A stretch of 49,263 nt of DNA from contig VFZG01000025.1 in assembly GCA_016871275.1 (NCBI GenBank), forward strand, positions 1 through 49,263. Direction: 5' to 3'. Numbering within the stretch: the stretch's first letter is position 1; each line of letters begins with the position of its first letter. The stretch is from Acidimicrobiia bacterium. Its GTDB lineage: Bacteria; Acidobacteriota; Vicinamibacteria; Vicinamibacterales; UBA2999. Under the pieces are notes generated by a model. The model worked only from the letters and a program-made list of their open reading frames with translations. It was not told the origin of the DNA and did not search any database. Made by a program: the position numbers and the translations under genes. This document shows positions 1 to 8,221 of this stretch, piece after piece.

Positions 1-179
1 CGGACGATAGGCCGTATTAGCGGCCTCCGCCAGGATGCCGGTCGCCGGCGGGTATACCGATAAGTCCCGCCCCCCGCCTCCACGACGAACCAATGGTTCT
101 GCGCGGAGAGCCAGTCCCTCACGAATGGGTCAAGAGCGCGCGTTCCGTGTCTAAGGATCGAGAATGGGATCAGGGCGTT
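1..179 (-). pseudogene. Frameshifted fragment of a probable membrane protein, runs off the left edge
   Basis: Read on the minus strand, one frame gives NALIPFSILRHGTRALD, then FVRDWLSAQNHWFVV. After the G-rich run near 70-80 the reading continues sensibly only in another frame, as LSVYPPATGILAEAANTAY. Joined, the pieces resemble the pattern seen in large acidobacterial membrane proteins (a 'LPFSIL..G...LD' segment followed by 'YPV.PGI.A'), recalled from memory. No start codon fits upstream, where a stop interrupts the frame. It is either a decayed gene or a live gene broken by a sequencing error in the homopolymer. The family is not certain. Confidence 0.35.
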
Positions 180-423
180 GCAGTGAGAGTACCGTTTAGG
201 AGTTTGCTGACAAACCTACCATGACGGGGATCGACACGACGCGGCGATCGCACTACCATGGCGGCATGCGAGGAGACGATCGTCAGCCAGCGGCCCTGTT
301 CAGTTACGTGTCGACGGAATCGCGTGTCCCGGCGGATCGCCCCCGCGGGCCTCGCGCCATCGAGCAACCAGGTGTTGTTCCCTGGGCCGGTCAGGGTGCC
401 CGGATTGCGCGCTGGAATACTCG
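180..423. other. No gene seen
   Basis: This stretch lies between the left-edge fragment and the stop of the beta-barrel gene. Open frames exist on both strands, but none shows a recognisable motif, a ribosome site or a plausible protein composition. No clear terminator follows the beta-barrel gene. Confidence 0.4.
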
Positions 424-1668
424 TCAGAAGAACCATCGCACGCGCGCAAAAGCAAAGTCACGATCACGAAATCGCGAGAGGGTGTCTGTGCCGTCAGCCT
501 CCCCGAAGAATGCGCCCCCGGAGACCTCCAGCGCCACGTTGTCGCGCACGGTCCAGGCGGCAACGCCCCGGACAAATCCGGAAGCGTCCACCGGGTTGCT
601 GACGCCAAACACCCGCACCATGTAGCGATCTCGCGCAAACCGGCGCTCAATCGAACCAATTAGGCTGAGATCGTGATTCACGACCGTTGGCCCGTCCATC
701 GACCAGTCGCGATGCCACACCACCGATGTAAACACGCGATAGTCACCTGCTGATCGATCGACGCCCACCCCGGCATCGATTGCCGCACGATCCGGAAAGT
801 ACGCCGTCTCGGCGCGAATCGCCCACGGCCCCACAATCGCTTCGGCATCTGCCGCCACCATGGTGAAGCGCGCATACCGCTCAACGAGTGTGCCCACCAC
901 GAGGGGAATCGGCTGCGCCAGGATCGTCGGGTCGATGAACACCGATGGTTCCAGCGATACAGTGCCAAACGACTCGCAGCCTCGATAGGCCGACACGCTC
1001 GCGTCCACACGTCCAAGCGTTGTGGACAAACGCCCGCCGCCCTGCAGGCTGCTCCACGTCGCCTTAGGCTCCCGCCGGTCAAGGTTGTCAACCAGCCCCG
1101 CCGGCAGCACCAGGTCCCGCAGCAGGTTGAAGGGCGACGTAGCCTCGTCGAGTTCATCAAACCGTCCGCGCCTGCCAGGGAGACTGACGATGGCTTCGAG
1201 GGAAGTATCGTCGGTGAAGAACAGCCGGGTGCGTGCGAAGGCCACGGGCAAGCGCGCCTCCGCCCGCCCCTCGAGGAAATAACGCGCTGACTCGACGGGA
1301 TTCAGAACGTCGGACGGCATGATCTCGTCGAGCCGCCCCCAGACAAGACGGCCGTATCCCACGCGCACATCCACCTGGGAGCCACGGACCTCCACCCACG
1401 CATCTCGTGCGCGCGCGATCGCATCGTTCACGCGTCCGCTGCGGTCGGCCACAAGCCCATCCACCGAGCCATCAAACTTGAGCCGGAGCCACGACGTGGG
1501 ATCTGCGGTCACTTCCAGCCTGGCCCGGCTGCGAAGTTCCTGTGTGCCTCCCCCCTCGGGCTGATTCGGCATCGTCATGCCGAGCACACTGACTTCGCCG
1601 CCCACATCGATTTTCTGTGCGTGGGCAAGAGTGGGGATGAGGACCAAAAGGAGCGCAAGGGTCCTCAT
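424..1668 (-). CDS. Outer-membrane beta-barrel protein of an RND/LolA-like operon
   Basis: The 414-residue protein starts with a signal peptide (RTLALLLVLIPTLAHA, cleavage before QKID) and ends in Trp-Phe-Phe. A terminal Phe is the usual last residue of barrels inserted by BamA. The body is rich in alternating polar and aromatic residues, and a segment near residues 100-135 (GYGRLVWGRLDE, then DVLNPVESARYF) resembles DUF1302/alginate-export-like barrels. Its ATG overlaps the stop of the upstream permease gene as TAATG, so translation is probably coupled. The operon order (carrier, permease, barrel) suggests that it is the outer-membrane end of a lipid or hydrophobic-substrate transport path. 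The substrate is unknown. Confidence 0.8.
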   Translation of the reverse strand: MRTLALLLVLIPTLAHAQKIDVGGEVSVLGMTMPNQPEGGGTQELRSRARLEVTADPTSWLRLKFDGSVDGLVADRSGRVNDAIARARDAWVEVRGSQVDVRVGYGRLVWGRLDEIMPSDVLNPVESARYFLEGRAEARLPVAFARTRLFFTDDTSLEAIVSLPGRRGRFDELDEATSPFNLLRDLVLPAGLVDNLDRREPKATWSSLQGGGRLSTTLGRVDASVSAYRGCESFGTVSLEPSVFIDPTILAQPIPLVVGTLVERYARFTMVAADAEAIVGPWAIRAETAYFPDRAAIDAGVGVDRSAGDYRVFTSVVWHRDWSMDGPTVVNHDLSLIGSIERRFARDRYMVRVFGVSNPVDASGFVRGVAAWTVRDNVALEVSGGAFFGEADGTDTLSRFRDRDFAFARVRWFF

Positions 1669-3998
1669 TAGGCCACCTCCGCAGTGTGATCCGCGCGGCG
1701 TACCGCGTCGGCTCCGAACAGCTTCGGGAAGGTCTTGATCGTGGCGGGCAACGCAAAGACCTCCGCTAGAAATGCGACTACCATCGTAAGCGCCAGCAAG
1801 CCGCCGAACCAGGCGCTTGGCTGGTACTCGGACAACATCAACACGCCGAACGCGCTGCAGTTGACGATGGCCGTGGTCAGCGCGGCGCGGCCTTCATGAA
1901 TCGTCGCCGTCTCAATCGCTTCGTCGGTGGTGGCGCCCAGATGGGTTTCTCTCCGGTACCGGTTGAGGAAGTGGATCGTATCGTCATCCACGACGCCCAG
2001 GGCCACACTGGCCACCATGACTGTGGCCACATTCAGGGAGATGTCGAGCCACCCCATCACACCAAACACCATCAGGACAGGGAACAGGTTGGGCGGAATC
2101 GACAGCAGCCCGAATCGCCACGACCGAAACACGATGAAGATGACGGTGAACACCATCAGGAACGCCATGGCGAAGCTCGAAATCTGCGATCGCACCAGAT
2201 AGTGGTCGAGCGTGCTGAAGAGGCGCCCCGACCCGGTCACCGTGGCGACCACGCCGGAGTCCGCGAAGATGGATTGCGCCAGCCGGTCGGCCTCGTTGAC
2301 CTGCACAAACACCAGATCCGAACTCATCGACGCCAGCTTCACCGTGATCTGGGCACGAGAGTAGTCGGACGCCACGATACGATCGAGCTCCGCCCGGCCT
2401 TCATCACCCAGACCAAACACCAGCAGTTCCTGGGCGATCTCCTGCGAGGACGCGGGGACGACATAGGTCTCCGGCCGGTCGTCATTCAGCTCACGGTGGA
2501 CACGCTTGACGTAGTCCGCCAGCGACGTGACTTTCTTGACATAGGGCAGAGTCGAGAGCTCCGTCGCGAGTCGGTCCATCCTGGCCAGCACGTCCGGGCG
2601 TTGCATGACGTCGGGCCCCCCTTCCAGAAAAATCTGGAACGTATAGATCCCCGACAGTTTGGTGTCGATCACCTGCGCCGACGTGTAGAGTTCGTGCCGC
2701 TCGCTGAAGAAGTTGATGTGGTTGGTATCGACCTTGAGCCGGGTCGCGCCAGCCACTGACACGGCCACGACGACGGCGCCGATGGCCAGCACCGCTGTGG
2801 CGTGACGAGTCGAGAACATCGCCACGCGGCGCAGCGGACCGATGAACCAGGTCTCCTGGGGAATCTCCGTCGTCTCCGGCTTCACCCAGGCCAGCATCGT
2901 CGGCACCAGGATGATCGAGATCGCGAAGTCGACCATGACGCCCGTGGCGGCGCCAAGGCCAAATTCGCGCACAGCCACGACCTGGCTGGTCGCGAGTGAC
3001 AACATGCCGAGGGCAGTCGTCAGGCTGGCGCTAAAGATCGGCGCAAGGAGATGACTGACCGTCGCGATGAATGAGTCCTCGTGTGACTGCGTCCGCCGGT
3101 GGTGGCCGTAGTGCTGGAGAATGTGGACGTCGTCGGCCACCGCCAACACGACCACAAGCGGCACGATCATGCTGCTCAGGACGTTGAAGCTCATCCCGAA
3201 GAGGTCGTAGAGGCCGAGCGTCCAGAACAGGCTGACGAGGATGGCGCCGAACGTCAGCCACGTCTTGCGCCAGGACCGGAACATCAGGAACAGCGCACCG
3301 AGCGTCAGCACGAAGATCGGCGGCGTGAATTTCAGCTGGTTATCGAGGGTGACCCGGTTGTACCACTCGGTGATTTCGAGGCTGCCGTTGTAATGGGCCT
3401 TGAATCCGTCCGGCAGGCCGGCAGACACCAGTTGGCGGATCCGTGCCAGCACGTCGGCGCGCACGTCATCGATCCGTGACTCGTCGAAAAATACGACGAC
3501 GGCCGTGACGGTGCCGTCTTTGGAAATGAGATCGCCGCGGAAGAGTTCGTCCTCGATCGCCCTGGCGCCGATGGCCTCCGGCGTGGATGTGTCGAGGTCG
3601 TTAAGGAGGCGCCGCACGCTGAGACCGCCGTCTCCATCCGGTGTCGACGCCAGGGCGTCCACGATCGTGGCAGTGGCGAGGCTGCTGACCCGCTGCACGG
3701 CTTCGACACGTTTGATGTCTTCGCTGAGTCGTGTCAGGAAGTCGAAGGACTCCGCGCTGAACAACCGGTCGCGCGACGGGGCCTCAATCGCGAGGATCAG
3801 GGTGCGGGTGCCGCCAAACTCGGTCTGGAAGCGTTCGTAGTCCTGGTAGACCGAGTCCTCGCGCGAGAACCACGCGGTCAAGTCGTTGTCGATGTTCTGG
3901 ATCTGCGCGCGTGGCGCGAGCAGGACTGCTCCGATGACGACAAAGCCCGACAGCCACCGCCGCCAGCGGTAGATGAAGCGCGCGACGCGGAGGCTCAC
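1668..3998 (-). CDS. MMPL/RND-family inner-membrane permease
   Basis: This 776-residue protein has the two-fold RND layout. Each half has one N-terminal membrane helix, a large periplasmic loop and a bundle of helices. The paired transmembrane signatures are visible: VLAVADDVHILQHY in the first half and ALGVVDDDTIHFLNRY in the second, the acidic motif used for proton coupling. The family includes hopanoid/lipid exporters and Patched-like proteins rather than drug pumps of AcrB size (over 1000 residues). The start is GTG, overlapping the upstream stop as GTGA. Together with the LolA-like protein and the barrel it probably moves a lipid or lipoprotein across the envelope; the cargo cannot be read from sequence. 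Confidence 0.88.
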   Translation of the reverse strand: MSLRVARFIYRWRRWLSGFVVIGAVLLAPRAQIQNIDNDLTAWFSREDSVYQDYERFQTEFGGTRTLILAIEAPSRDRLFSAESFDFLTRLSEDIKRVEAVQRVSSLATATIVDALASTPDGDGGLSVRRLLNDLDTSTPEAIGARAIEDELFRGDLISKDGTVTAVVVFFDESRIDDVRADVLARIRQLVSAGLPDGFKAHYNGSLEITEWYNRVTLDNQLKFTPPIFVLTLGALFLMFRSWRKTWLTFGAILVSLFWTLGLYDLFGMSFNVLSSMIVPLVVVLAVADDVHILQHYGHHRRTQSHEDSFIATVSHLLAPIFSASLTTALGMLSLATSQVVAVREFGLGAATGVMVDFAISIILVPTMLAWVKPETTEIPQETWFIGPLRRVAMFSTRHATAVLAIGAVVVAVSVAGATRLKVDTNHINFFSERHELYTSAQVIDTKLSGIYTFQIFLEGGPDVMQRPDVLARMDRLATELSTLPYVKKVTSLADYVKRVHRELNDDRPETYVVPASSQEIAQELLVFGLGDEGRAELDRIVASDYSRAQITVKLASMSSDLVFVQVNEADRLAQSIFADSGVVATVTGSGRLFSTLDHYLVRSQISSFAMAFLMVFTVIFIVFRSWRFGLLSIPPNLFPVLMVFGVMGWLDISLNVATVMVASVALGVVDDDTIHFLNRYRRETHLGATTDEAIETATIHEGRAALTTAIVNCSAFGVLMLSEYQPSAWFGGLLALTMVVAFLAEVFALPATIKTFPKLFGADAVRRADHTAEVA

Positions 3999-4840
3999 CG
4001 GGCGCCTTGCTCCAGCGCCCGACGGCTGAAGTCCGCGGCGGTCAAGCCGACGTTGTACTCGACTTTCTCCACCACGAGTTCCGTGCGGGTTCTCTGGAGC
4101 GTGTCCACCATCACCATCTCGAGCACAGTCCAGATGCCGTTGACCCGCTCGAGTCTTTTCACGTCGAACACTTTCTGCAGTTCATCGCGCCGGTTGTGGA
4201 CCTCGCCGCGTACGACCACAAAGTTGTCCTGCCGGACGAGCGAGACGACGCGCGGAAACTTCGCTTTGGGATCACGGGTGCGCGACTCAAGGCGGAACAC
4301 CGGATGCACCGTGCCGTCAGGAGCCGTCCAGCGACTGGTGTCATCGATCAGCCGGTAGGTATAGTCTTCGAACTCGCGGCCGCCGATGTCCTCGTAGGTG
4401 AAGTCGCTGCCCATGAAGCTGTCCTGGGTCTCGCTGCCGGCGATACGGCGTACACGGCCAAGCGACGGCAGATACAGGAAGCGTTCATTCTCACCCTCTG
4501 GATTTTCCCAGACGAGAAAGCCGGTGCCATTGATGTCGTTAGGGTAGGTGAAGCGTGTCAGCGACCGATCGCCGGGCACGGCGCGACCCGCGCCACCCTT
4601 CATCCCGAGCGTCGACAGCGCGCGCTCACGCACGCGGCCCTGCCGATCGAACAGGCGCATGCGCATGGTGGAACGGCTGTCGCGACCGGTGTCGCGGTCC
4701 TGCACCTGGCGCGCGATTTGGGTTCCGCGTTCCTCTGCAGAACGTGACTGGGGGAATGTGGTCGCCTCAAGAAAACGCTCGTTCCCGGCCCAGGTATGAA
4801 GGAAGGGCGTTATGAGGAAGAGAGATAAAAGGCGAGACAT
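3995..4840 (-). CDS. LolA-like outer-membrane lipoprotein-sorting protein
   Basis: The 281-residue form starts at the ATG at 4840, which has GGAAG just upstream and opens a clean signal peptide (SRLLSLFLITPFLHTWA). Longer open frame upstream overlaps the promoter, so I do not use it. The mature part matches the LolA-like family (PF17131): MRMRLFDRQGRVRE early, then GTGFLVWENPEG and a PSLGRVRRIAGSETQDSFMG stretch near the middle, followed by FTYEDI. Such proteins adopt the half-barrel fold that shields lipid moieties in the periplasm. It is the first gene of a three-gene operon with an RND permease and a beta-barrel, and is likely the periplasmic shuttle of that system. Confidence 0.85.
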   Translation of the reverse strand: MSRLLSLFLITPFLHTWAGNERFLEATTFPQSRSAEERGTQIARQVQDRDTGRDSRSTMRMRLFDRQGRVRERALSTLGMKGGAGRAVPGDRSLTRFTYPNDINGTGFLVWENPEGENERFLYLPSLGRVRRIAGSETQDSFMGSDFTYEDIGGREFEDYTYRLIDDTSRWTAPDGTVHPVFRLESRTRDPKAKFPRVVSLVRQDNFVVVRGEVHNRRDELQKVFDVKRLERVNGIWTVLEMVMVDTLQRTRTELVVEKVEYNVGLTAADFSRRALEQGAR

Positions 4841-4925
4841 CGTTCTTCCGTTGACAAACAGCTTCCGGGGAAAGGAAGCCGTGCGGGTCACTGACAAATA
4901 GCGTTGGCCGGGTGCGCCTATCCGC

Positions 4926-4954
4926 ATTGTGTGAAATGTTTCACAAAGAGTCAA
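4926..4954 (-). promoter_or_regulatory. Sigma-70 type promoter of the LolA-like/RND/barrel operon
   Basis: On the minus strand the -35 is TTGACT (4954-4949, five of six consensus bases). A 17-base spacer follows, then the -10 CACAAT (4931-4926, four of six). Transcription would start near 4919, leaving a leader of about 80 bases before the ATG at 4840. A palindrome fills most of the spacer. Confidence 0.65.
4929..4946. promoter_or_regulatory. Rex-like (or CRP-like) operator inside the promoter spacer
   Basis: The plus strand reads TGTGAAATGTTTCACA at 4930-4945, two perfect 7-base arms with two bases between. On the minus strand, 4946-4929 reads TTGTGAAACATTTCACAC, which matches 13 of the 14 fixed bases of the Rex consensus TTGTGAA-N4-TTCACAA. 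The core TGTGA-N6-TCACA also fits CRP-type sites. Its place between -35 and -10 favours a repressor, and a rex gene lies in this window. Confidence 0.55.
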
Positions 4955-4993
4955 GGCCATAATGCACCAAGAGTTTCGCTCTTGGTTCGCCTA

Positions 4994-5207
4994 TCAGCGT
5001 GGATACTGCTTCCTGACGTGCTTTACGAACTGACTGATGAGCTTCTTCAGGGTCGGCAGATGCAGATCGGACAGGCGCTTCACATACAGGCACGACTTGC
5101 CGGTCGAATGGGGACCGAGTTTCGCCATCAACTCGGGATACCCGTCGAATCCCGCCATAATGTTCAGGGTCAGATTCTGTTTCCGGGGGGACGTCGACGC
5201 TACGCAA
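4994..5207 (-). pseudogene. C-terminal remnant of a DUF1801 domain protein
   Basis: The minus strand encodes SPRKQNLTLNIMAGFDGYPE followed by LMAKLGPHSTGKSCLYVKRL, then SDLHLPTLKKLISQFV, and a TGA at 4996-4994. This is the typical C-terminal half of DUF1801 proteins. The N-terminal half is missing: upstream only RFGSCVAST remains, where family members have a longer GFGSYHY-type segment. The break lies where an IS3 transposase tail begins on the other strand, so insertion and later decay is a likely cause. There is no start codon, so the remnant is not expected to be functional. Confidence 0.75.
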
Positions 5208-5396
5208 GAACCGAATCGGTCATCGGACTCTTCAAGACGGCGGTGATTCAGCGACTGGGACCGTGGCGGAATCTCGACACCGTGGCATTCCAGACCCTGG
5301 CGTCAGGTCGATTGGTTCAACACGCGCCGGCTGCTCGGGTACGTGCCGCCGGCGGAGCATGAAGCCAAGTACTATGAGCGGGCCGCAGCGGCCTGA
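5207..5396 (+). mobile_element. IS3-family transposase (OrfB) C-terminal remnant, frameshifted
   Basis: Plus-strand frames give IGLFKTAVIQRLGPWRNLD and VAFQTL. After a frame change near 5304 they give QVDWFNTRRLLGYVPPAEHE, then AKYYERAAAA and TGA at 5394-5396. These match the end of IS3-family integrase-type transposases (LYK.EVI...GPW, WVDWFN.RRLL, PPAE.E..YY). The catalytic DDE region and both IS ends are absent, so only a scar of the element remains. Confidence 0.8.
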
Positions 5397-5475
5397 CTCA
5401 ATTCACCCGCCCTCCGAGATTCCCGGTACGATTCAGTAACACATTCAGCCAGACTCGATACGAACGCGCGGGAGG

Positions 5476-7428
5476 TTATGGTTCCGTGTACCGGGTCCGC
5501 TGCTTGAATAGTTCAAGACGTTTGCGCATCGACGTGACCTCGAGAGTCTGCGCATCGCGACCGGCCAGGTCGAGAGCCGCGTCCTCAGTAAGAACCGCAC
5601 CTTCGAACTCGCCCGATGCCGCAAGGGCCGTCGCCAGGATGTCCAGGAATCCCGCGTTCTTGCCGCCCGTAGCCTGGACGATCCTTTCTGCAAGGCGTAC
5701 TGCCTCCAGGTGCTCGTCGCCACTTGCCTGGTTGTCGACAGCAAGCATCCAGGCAAGGGCAGCGGCGGCCTCAAGTGACCTGGGCGTGACCGATACGGCA
5801 CGGCGCAGGTGGTCGATTGCGCCACGCGTCTCACCCTGCGACTTCAGGACCAGAGCCAGGCGGTAGAGTGCCAGGGCATGACTGGGATCGGCCCGCAAGG
5901 CCGCTTCCAGGTAGAGACGGGCCTCAGGTGTGCGGCCAGTCTCGAGAAGCGCAGAAGCTACGTTGAACCGCGCCGCCGCAGAGTCGGGCTGCAGACGGAG
6001 CGAGGTCTGGAACACGGTTGCTGCGCCTTCGTAGTCACCGGTCTCGGCGAGGAGCACCGCCAGATCGTCCAGCAGCGCCACATTGGTCCCGTCGCGCCGA
6101 AGCATCATCCTGCGACCGCTGATTTCTTCGGGAAGTGTCGTCGCGTACACGCTCTTGAGTAAGGATCCGCGGTCCGCAGTATTTCTCGGCAGCACCTGCA
6201 GCCACAACTCCGCCATTTCGTCCGAGGTCTGTTGTCCATACGTCACAGGGCGGGGTGGATTGGATGGATTGCGAAAGTTGGACGCCGAGTTGTTGTACGT
6301 GTAGCGCATCTCGATCAACGTGCCGGCTGGGAGGAGGAGAGGAGAGGCGAAGTAGTAGACCTCCTGCCAGTTAAAATCCCACTCCTTGATCGAGATCAGT
6401 GTTGCCCGTGTTCCGTCGGGCAGTGATGCTGACGCGCTGATTTCGTGGGCCAAATAGTGAGCGTGCGGCAGAACTGAGTAGGCATACACATCAACAGGCA
6501 CGGTGTACGAACGAGTCACCACATGGGCTGAAGCTCCCGCCGGGATATCGAGGTCTTGGGCTGTCAGCCGCACCATGACTGGGGATTGGTCCGGCGGCCC
6601 ATCCGCAAAGTAGAGACCGATACTCGCTTGCACCGTCTCTTCTTTGCCGCTCGGGCGCAGATGCAGCATCATGAGCAGGTCGCTGGCGTCTGGCAGGGGC
6701 CACGCCGTGCCAGGGATCGCCATGCCAGGGCCGTGTCCAGGTGCCCAGTCAAGGAAGAATCCGTCTGGCGCTCGCGCCGAAGGGGCAATCAACCCCTCGT
6801 ATCCTGGCGTGGGATCCTGCTGGTCGAAGCGCCGTGAAGAGCGCGTCGGATCGATCTGAACTGTGGCATGGTGAACGACCGTTGCGTTCCCAGGCCGGAA
6901 CTCCCACGCCCTCACGTACCGCATGACCCCTGTTTCGACTGGGATGACGAAGTTGCGAAACATGTCCGGCTGTTCCGCGCGGAGCCTGTACGGCGGAATG
7001 CTCAGAATCAGATCCGGCTCGCCCAATTCCCAACTGCTCTGCCGAATGGGCGCCTCCGGCAGTCGCCGGGCGTCCCCGCGCAGAAATCCCTGGTCCGCCC
7101 ACGCTTTGAACAAGCCGACCTCGTGATCGGACAAACGCCGCTGGCCTCTGAAATGACCGTGGGCCGGATCGGGTTTCCAGGGAGGCATGAATCGCGACGC
7201 GGTGACTGCGGCTATCGTACGCCCATGCCTTCGGGCATCTTCATAAGTCAAAAGACTGAAGGGGCCTGAGCCGCCGGGCTGGTGACAACTGGCACATGCG
7301 CGGAACAGGAGCGGAGCGATGTCCTCTGCGAAACGGACGCTCTGCGCTTCAGCCGGGCCGAGAGTCAGCCCAAGTGCGCCAGCGAAGGCGGCGATGGTGA
7401 ACGTACGGGTCTTGGCCGTTGAAGTCAT
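5476..7428 (-). CDS. Secreted c-type haem / PHM-like copper monooxygenase with C-terminal TPRs
   Basis: The 650-residue protein begins with a signal peptide (cut near AEA-QS). A haem-c motif follows at residues 45-49 (CASCH), with MPPW at 81-84 as probable distal ligand. The middle resembles the two Cu type II domains of peptidylglycine alpha-hydroxylating monooxygenase (PHM). His186-His187 and His256 fit the CuH site; His322, His324 and Met405 (in TSDEMAELW) fit the CuM site, with spacing close to PHM. Residues 440-650 are TPR-like helices. Family knowledge suggests copper-dependent hydroxylation of an exported substrate. The fused haem could supply electrons in place of ascorbate; that is inference. 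A divergent paralogue lies at 8222-9508. Confidence 0.8.
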   Translation of the reverse strand: MTSTAKTRTFTIAAFAGALGLTLGPAEAQSVRFAEDIAPLLFRACASCHQPGGSGPFSLLTYEDARRHGRTIAAVTASRFMPPWKPDPAHGHFRGQRRLSDHEVGLFKAWADQGFLRGDARRLPEAPIRQSSWELGEPDLILSIPPYRLRAEQPDMFRNFVIPVETGVMRYVRAWEFRPGNATVVHHATVQIDPTRSSRRFDQQDPTPGYEGLIAPSARAPDGFFLDWAPGHGPGMAIPGTAWPLPDASDLLMMLHLRPSGKEETVQASIGLYFADGPPDQSPVMVRLTAQDLDIPAGASAHVVTRSYTVPVDVYAYSVLPHAHYLAHEISASASLPDGTRATLISIKEWDFNWQEVYYFASPLLLPAGTLIEMRYTYNNSASNFRNPSNPPRPVTYGQQTSDEMAELWLQVLPRNTADRGSLLKSVYATTLPEEISGRRMMLRRDGTNVALLDDLAVLLAETGDYEGAATVFQTSLRLQPDSAAARFNVASALLETGRTPEARLYLEAALRADPSHALALYRLALVLKSQGETRGAIDHLRRAVSVTPRSLEAAAALAWMLAVDNQASGDEHLEAVRLAERIVQATGGKNAGFLDILATALAASGEFEGAVLTEDAALDLAGRDAQTLEVTSMRKRLELFKQRTRYTEP

Positions 7429-7546
7429 GTCCAGATCATCTACCGGGTGAGTCTAGACCCTGTCGTGCCGTGAGGTGTAAGCTTGCCCCAAAAGGCGACC
7501 CACGGTAACGGTTCGCGCCGGGAAAGCCCGACCTGAGGAGCGACGC

Positions 7547-8026
7547 ATGAACATACTGGCTCGTTTGTCAATAGTGGTCGTGCTCGCGGTCAATCTGTGG
7601 AGTGAAGGGAGCGCTTCAGCTCAGGGTCACACCGAGGTTGGTACGTGGATACTGGACGTCGCGCGATCGACGTTCCCCGCAGGGAACGGTCCGAAAAGCC
7701 GCACACTCACGATCAAAGGCTCCGCAACGGCCGTCGAGGTGTCGAACGTGACGGTGGCCGCCAATGGACAAAGTTCCAGCAGTTCGTACAGCGAGGTTTT
7801 TGACGGCAGGGAGTATCCGCAGGCCGGCAGTGCAAACGCTATCACGACCACTTCAAGGCGCATCGACAAGAACACCGTGGAGCGGATTACCAAGACAGCC
7901 GGAAAGGTGACTCGCACCAGGCTGCGAACGCTATCCGCCGATGGCCAGACCCTGACCGTGAACGAACAAGGCACCAGCGGAGAGGGCCAATCCTATACTC
8001 TCACGATGGTTCTCCGGCGCCAGTAA
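7547..8026 (+). CDS. Small secreted protein of unknown function
   Basis: The 159-residue protein has a strong ribosome site (GAGGAG, 7 bases before the ATG) and a signal peptide ending near ASA-QG. The mature part starts GTWILDVARSTFP and continues as regular beta-strand-like segments ending in TLTMVLRRQ. The 'GTW.L....S.F' opening is common in small secreted acidobacterial proteins with a lipocalin-like look, but no enzymatic motif is visible. It lies between two divergent copper-monooxygenase-like genes, about 120 bases from the divergent start at 7428, and may share their regulation. Function is not assigned. Confidence 0.75.
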   Translation: MNILARLSIVVVLAVNLWSEGSASAQGHTEVGTWILDVARSTFPAGNGPKSRTLTIKGSATAVEVSNVTVAANGQSSSSSYSEVFDGREYPQAGSANAITTTSRRIDKNTVERITKTAGKVTRTRLRTLSADGQTLTVNEQGTSGEGQSYTLTMVLRRQ

Positions 8027-8108
8027 TCGACGGACCGGTCGGCGTACCGTGTCGGCATAGACAGCGCCGACCACTCGCCGACGACGAAGTCCCATGCCTC
8101 TGATGTCA

Positions 8109-8138
8109 TTGACAGCGGCCGCTGGCGAAAGGTACTCT
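8109..8138 (+). promoter_or_regulatory. Possible promoter for the second haem/copper gene
   Basis: A perfect -35 TTGACA (8109-8114) is followed after 18 bases by TACTCT (8133-8138), a weak -10. It lies about 85 bases upstream of the ATG at 8222. I see no other promoter-like pair in the 195-base gap. Confidence 0.4.
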
Positions 8139-8221
8139 TCCGCCCTGATGCGGTAGCCTTTAAGGGCTCTACCGACTATGCGGTTGGTAACCCTCACGTT
8201 TCCAAGACTGATGGGACGGCA

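Noticed and set aside
170-436. An 88-codon minus-strand frame
   Set aside because: No family, no ribosome site, and it overlaps the end of the beta-barrel gene.
4904-5362. A 152-codon plus-strand frame as an intact gene
   Set aside because: Only its last part is meaningful (IS3 OrfB tail) and that continues in another frame. The first part is antisense to the DUF1801 remnant.
8150-8200. Small hairpin with a central TTTAA before the second haem/copper gene
   Set aside because: The pairing GGTAG/CTACC is short and interrupted, and no T run follows, so it cannot be called a terminator or riboswitch.
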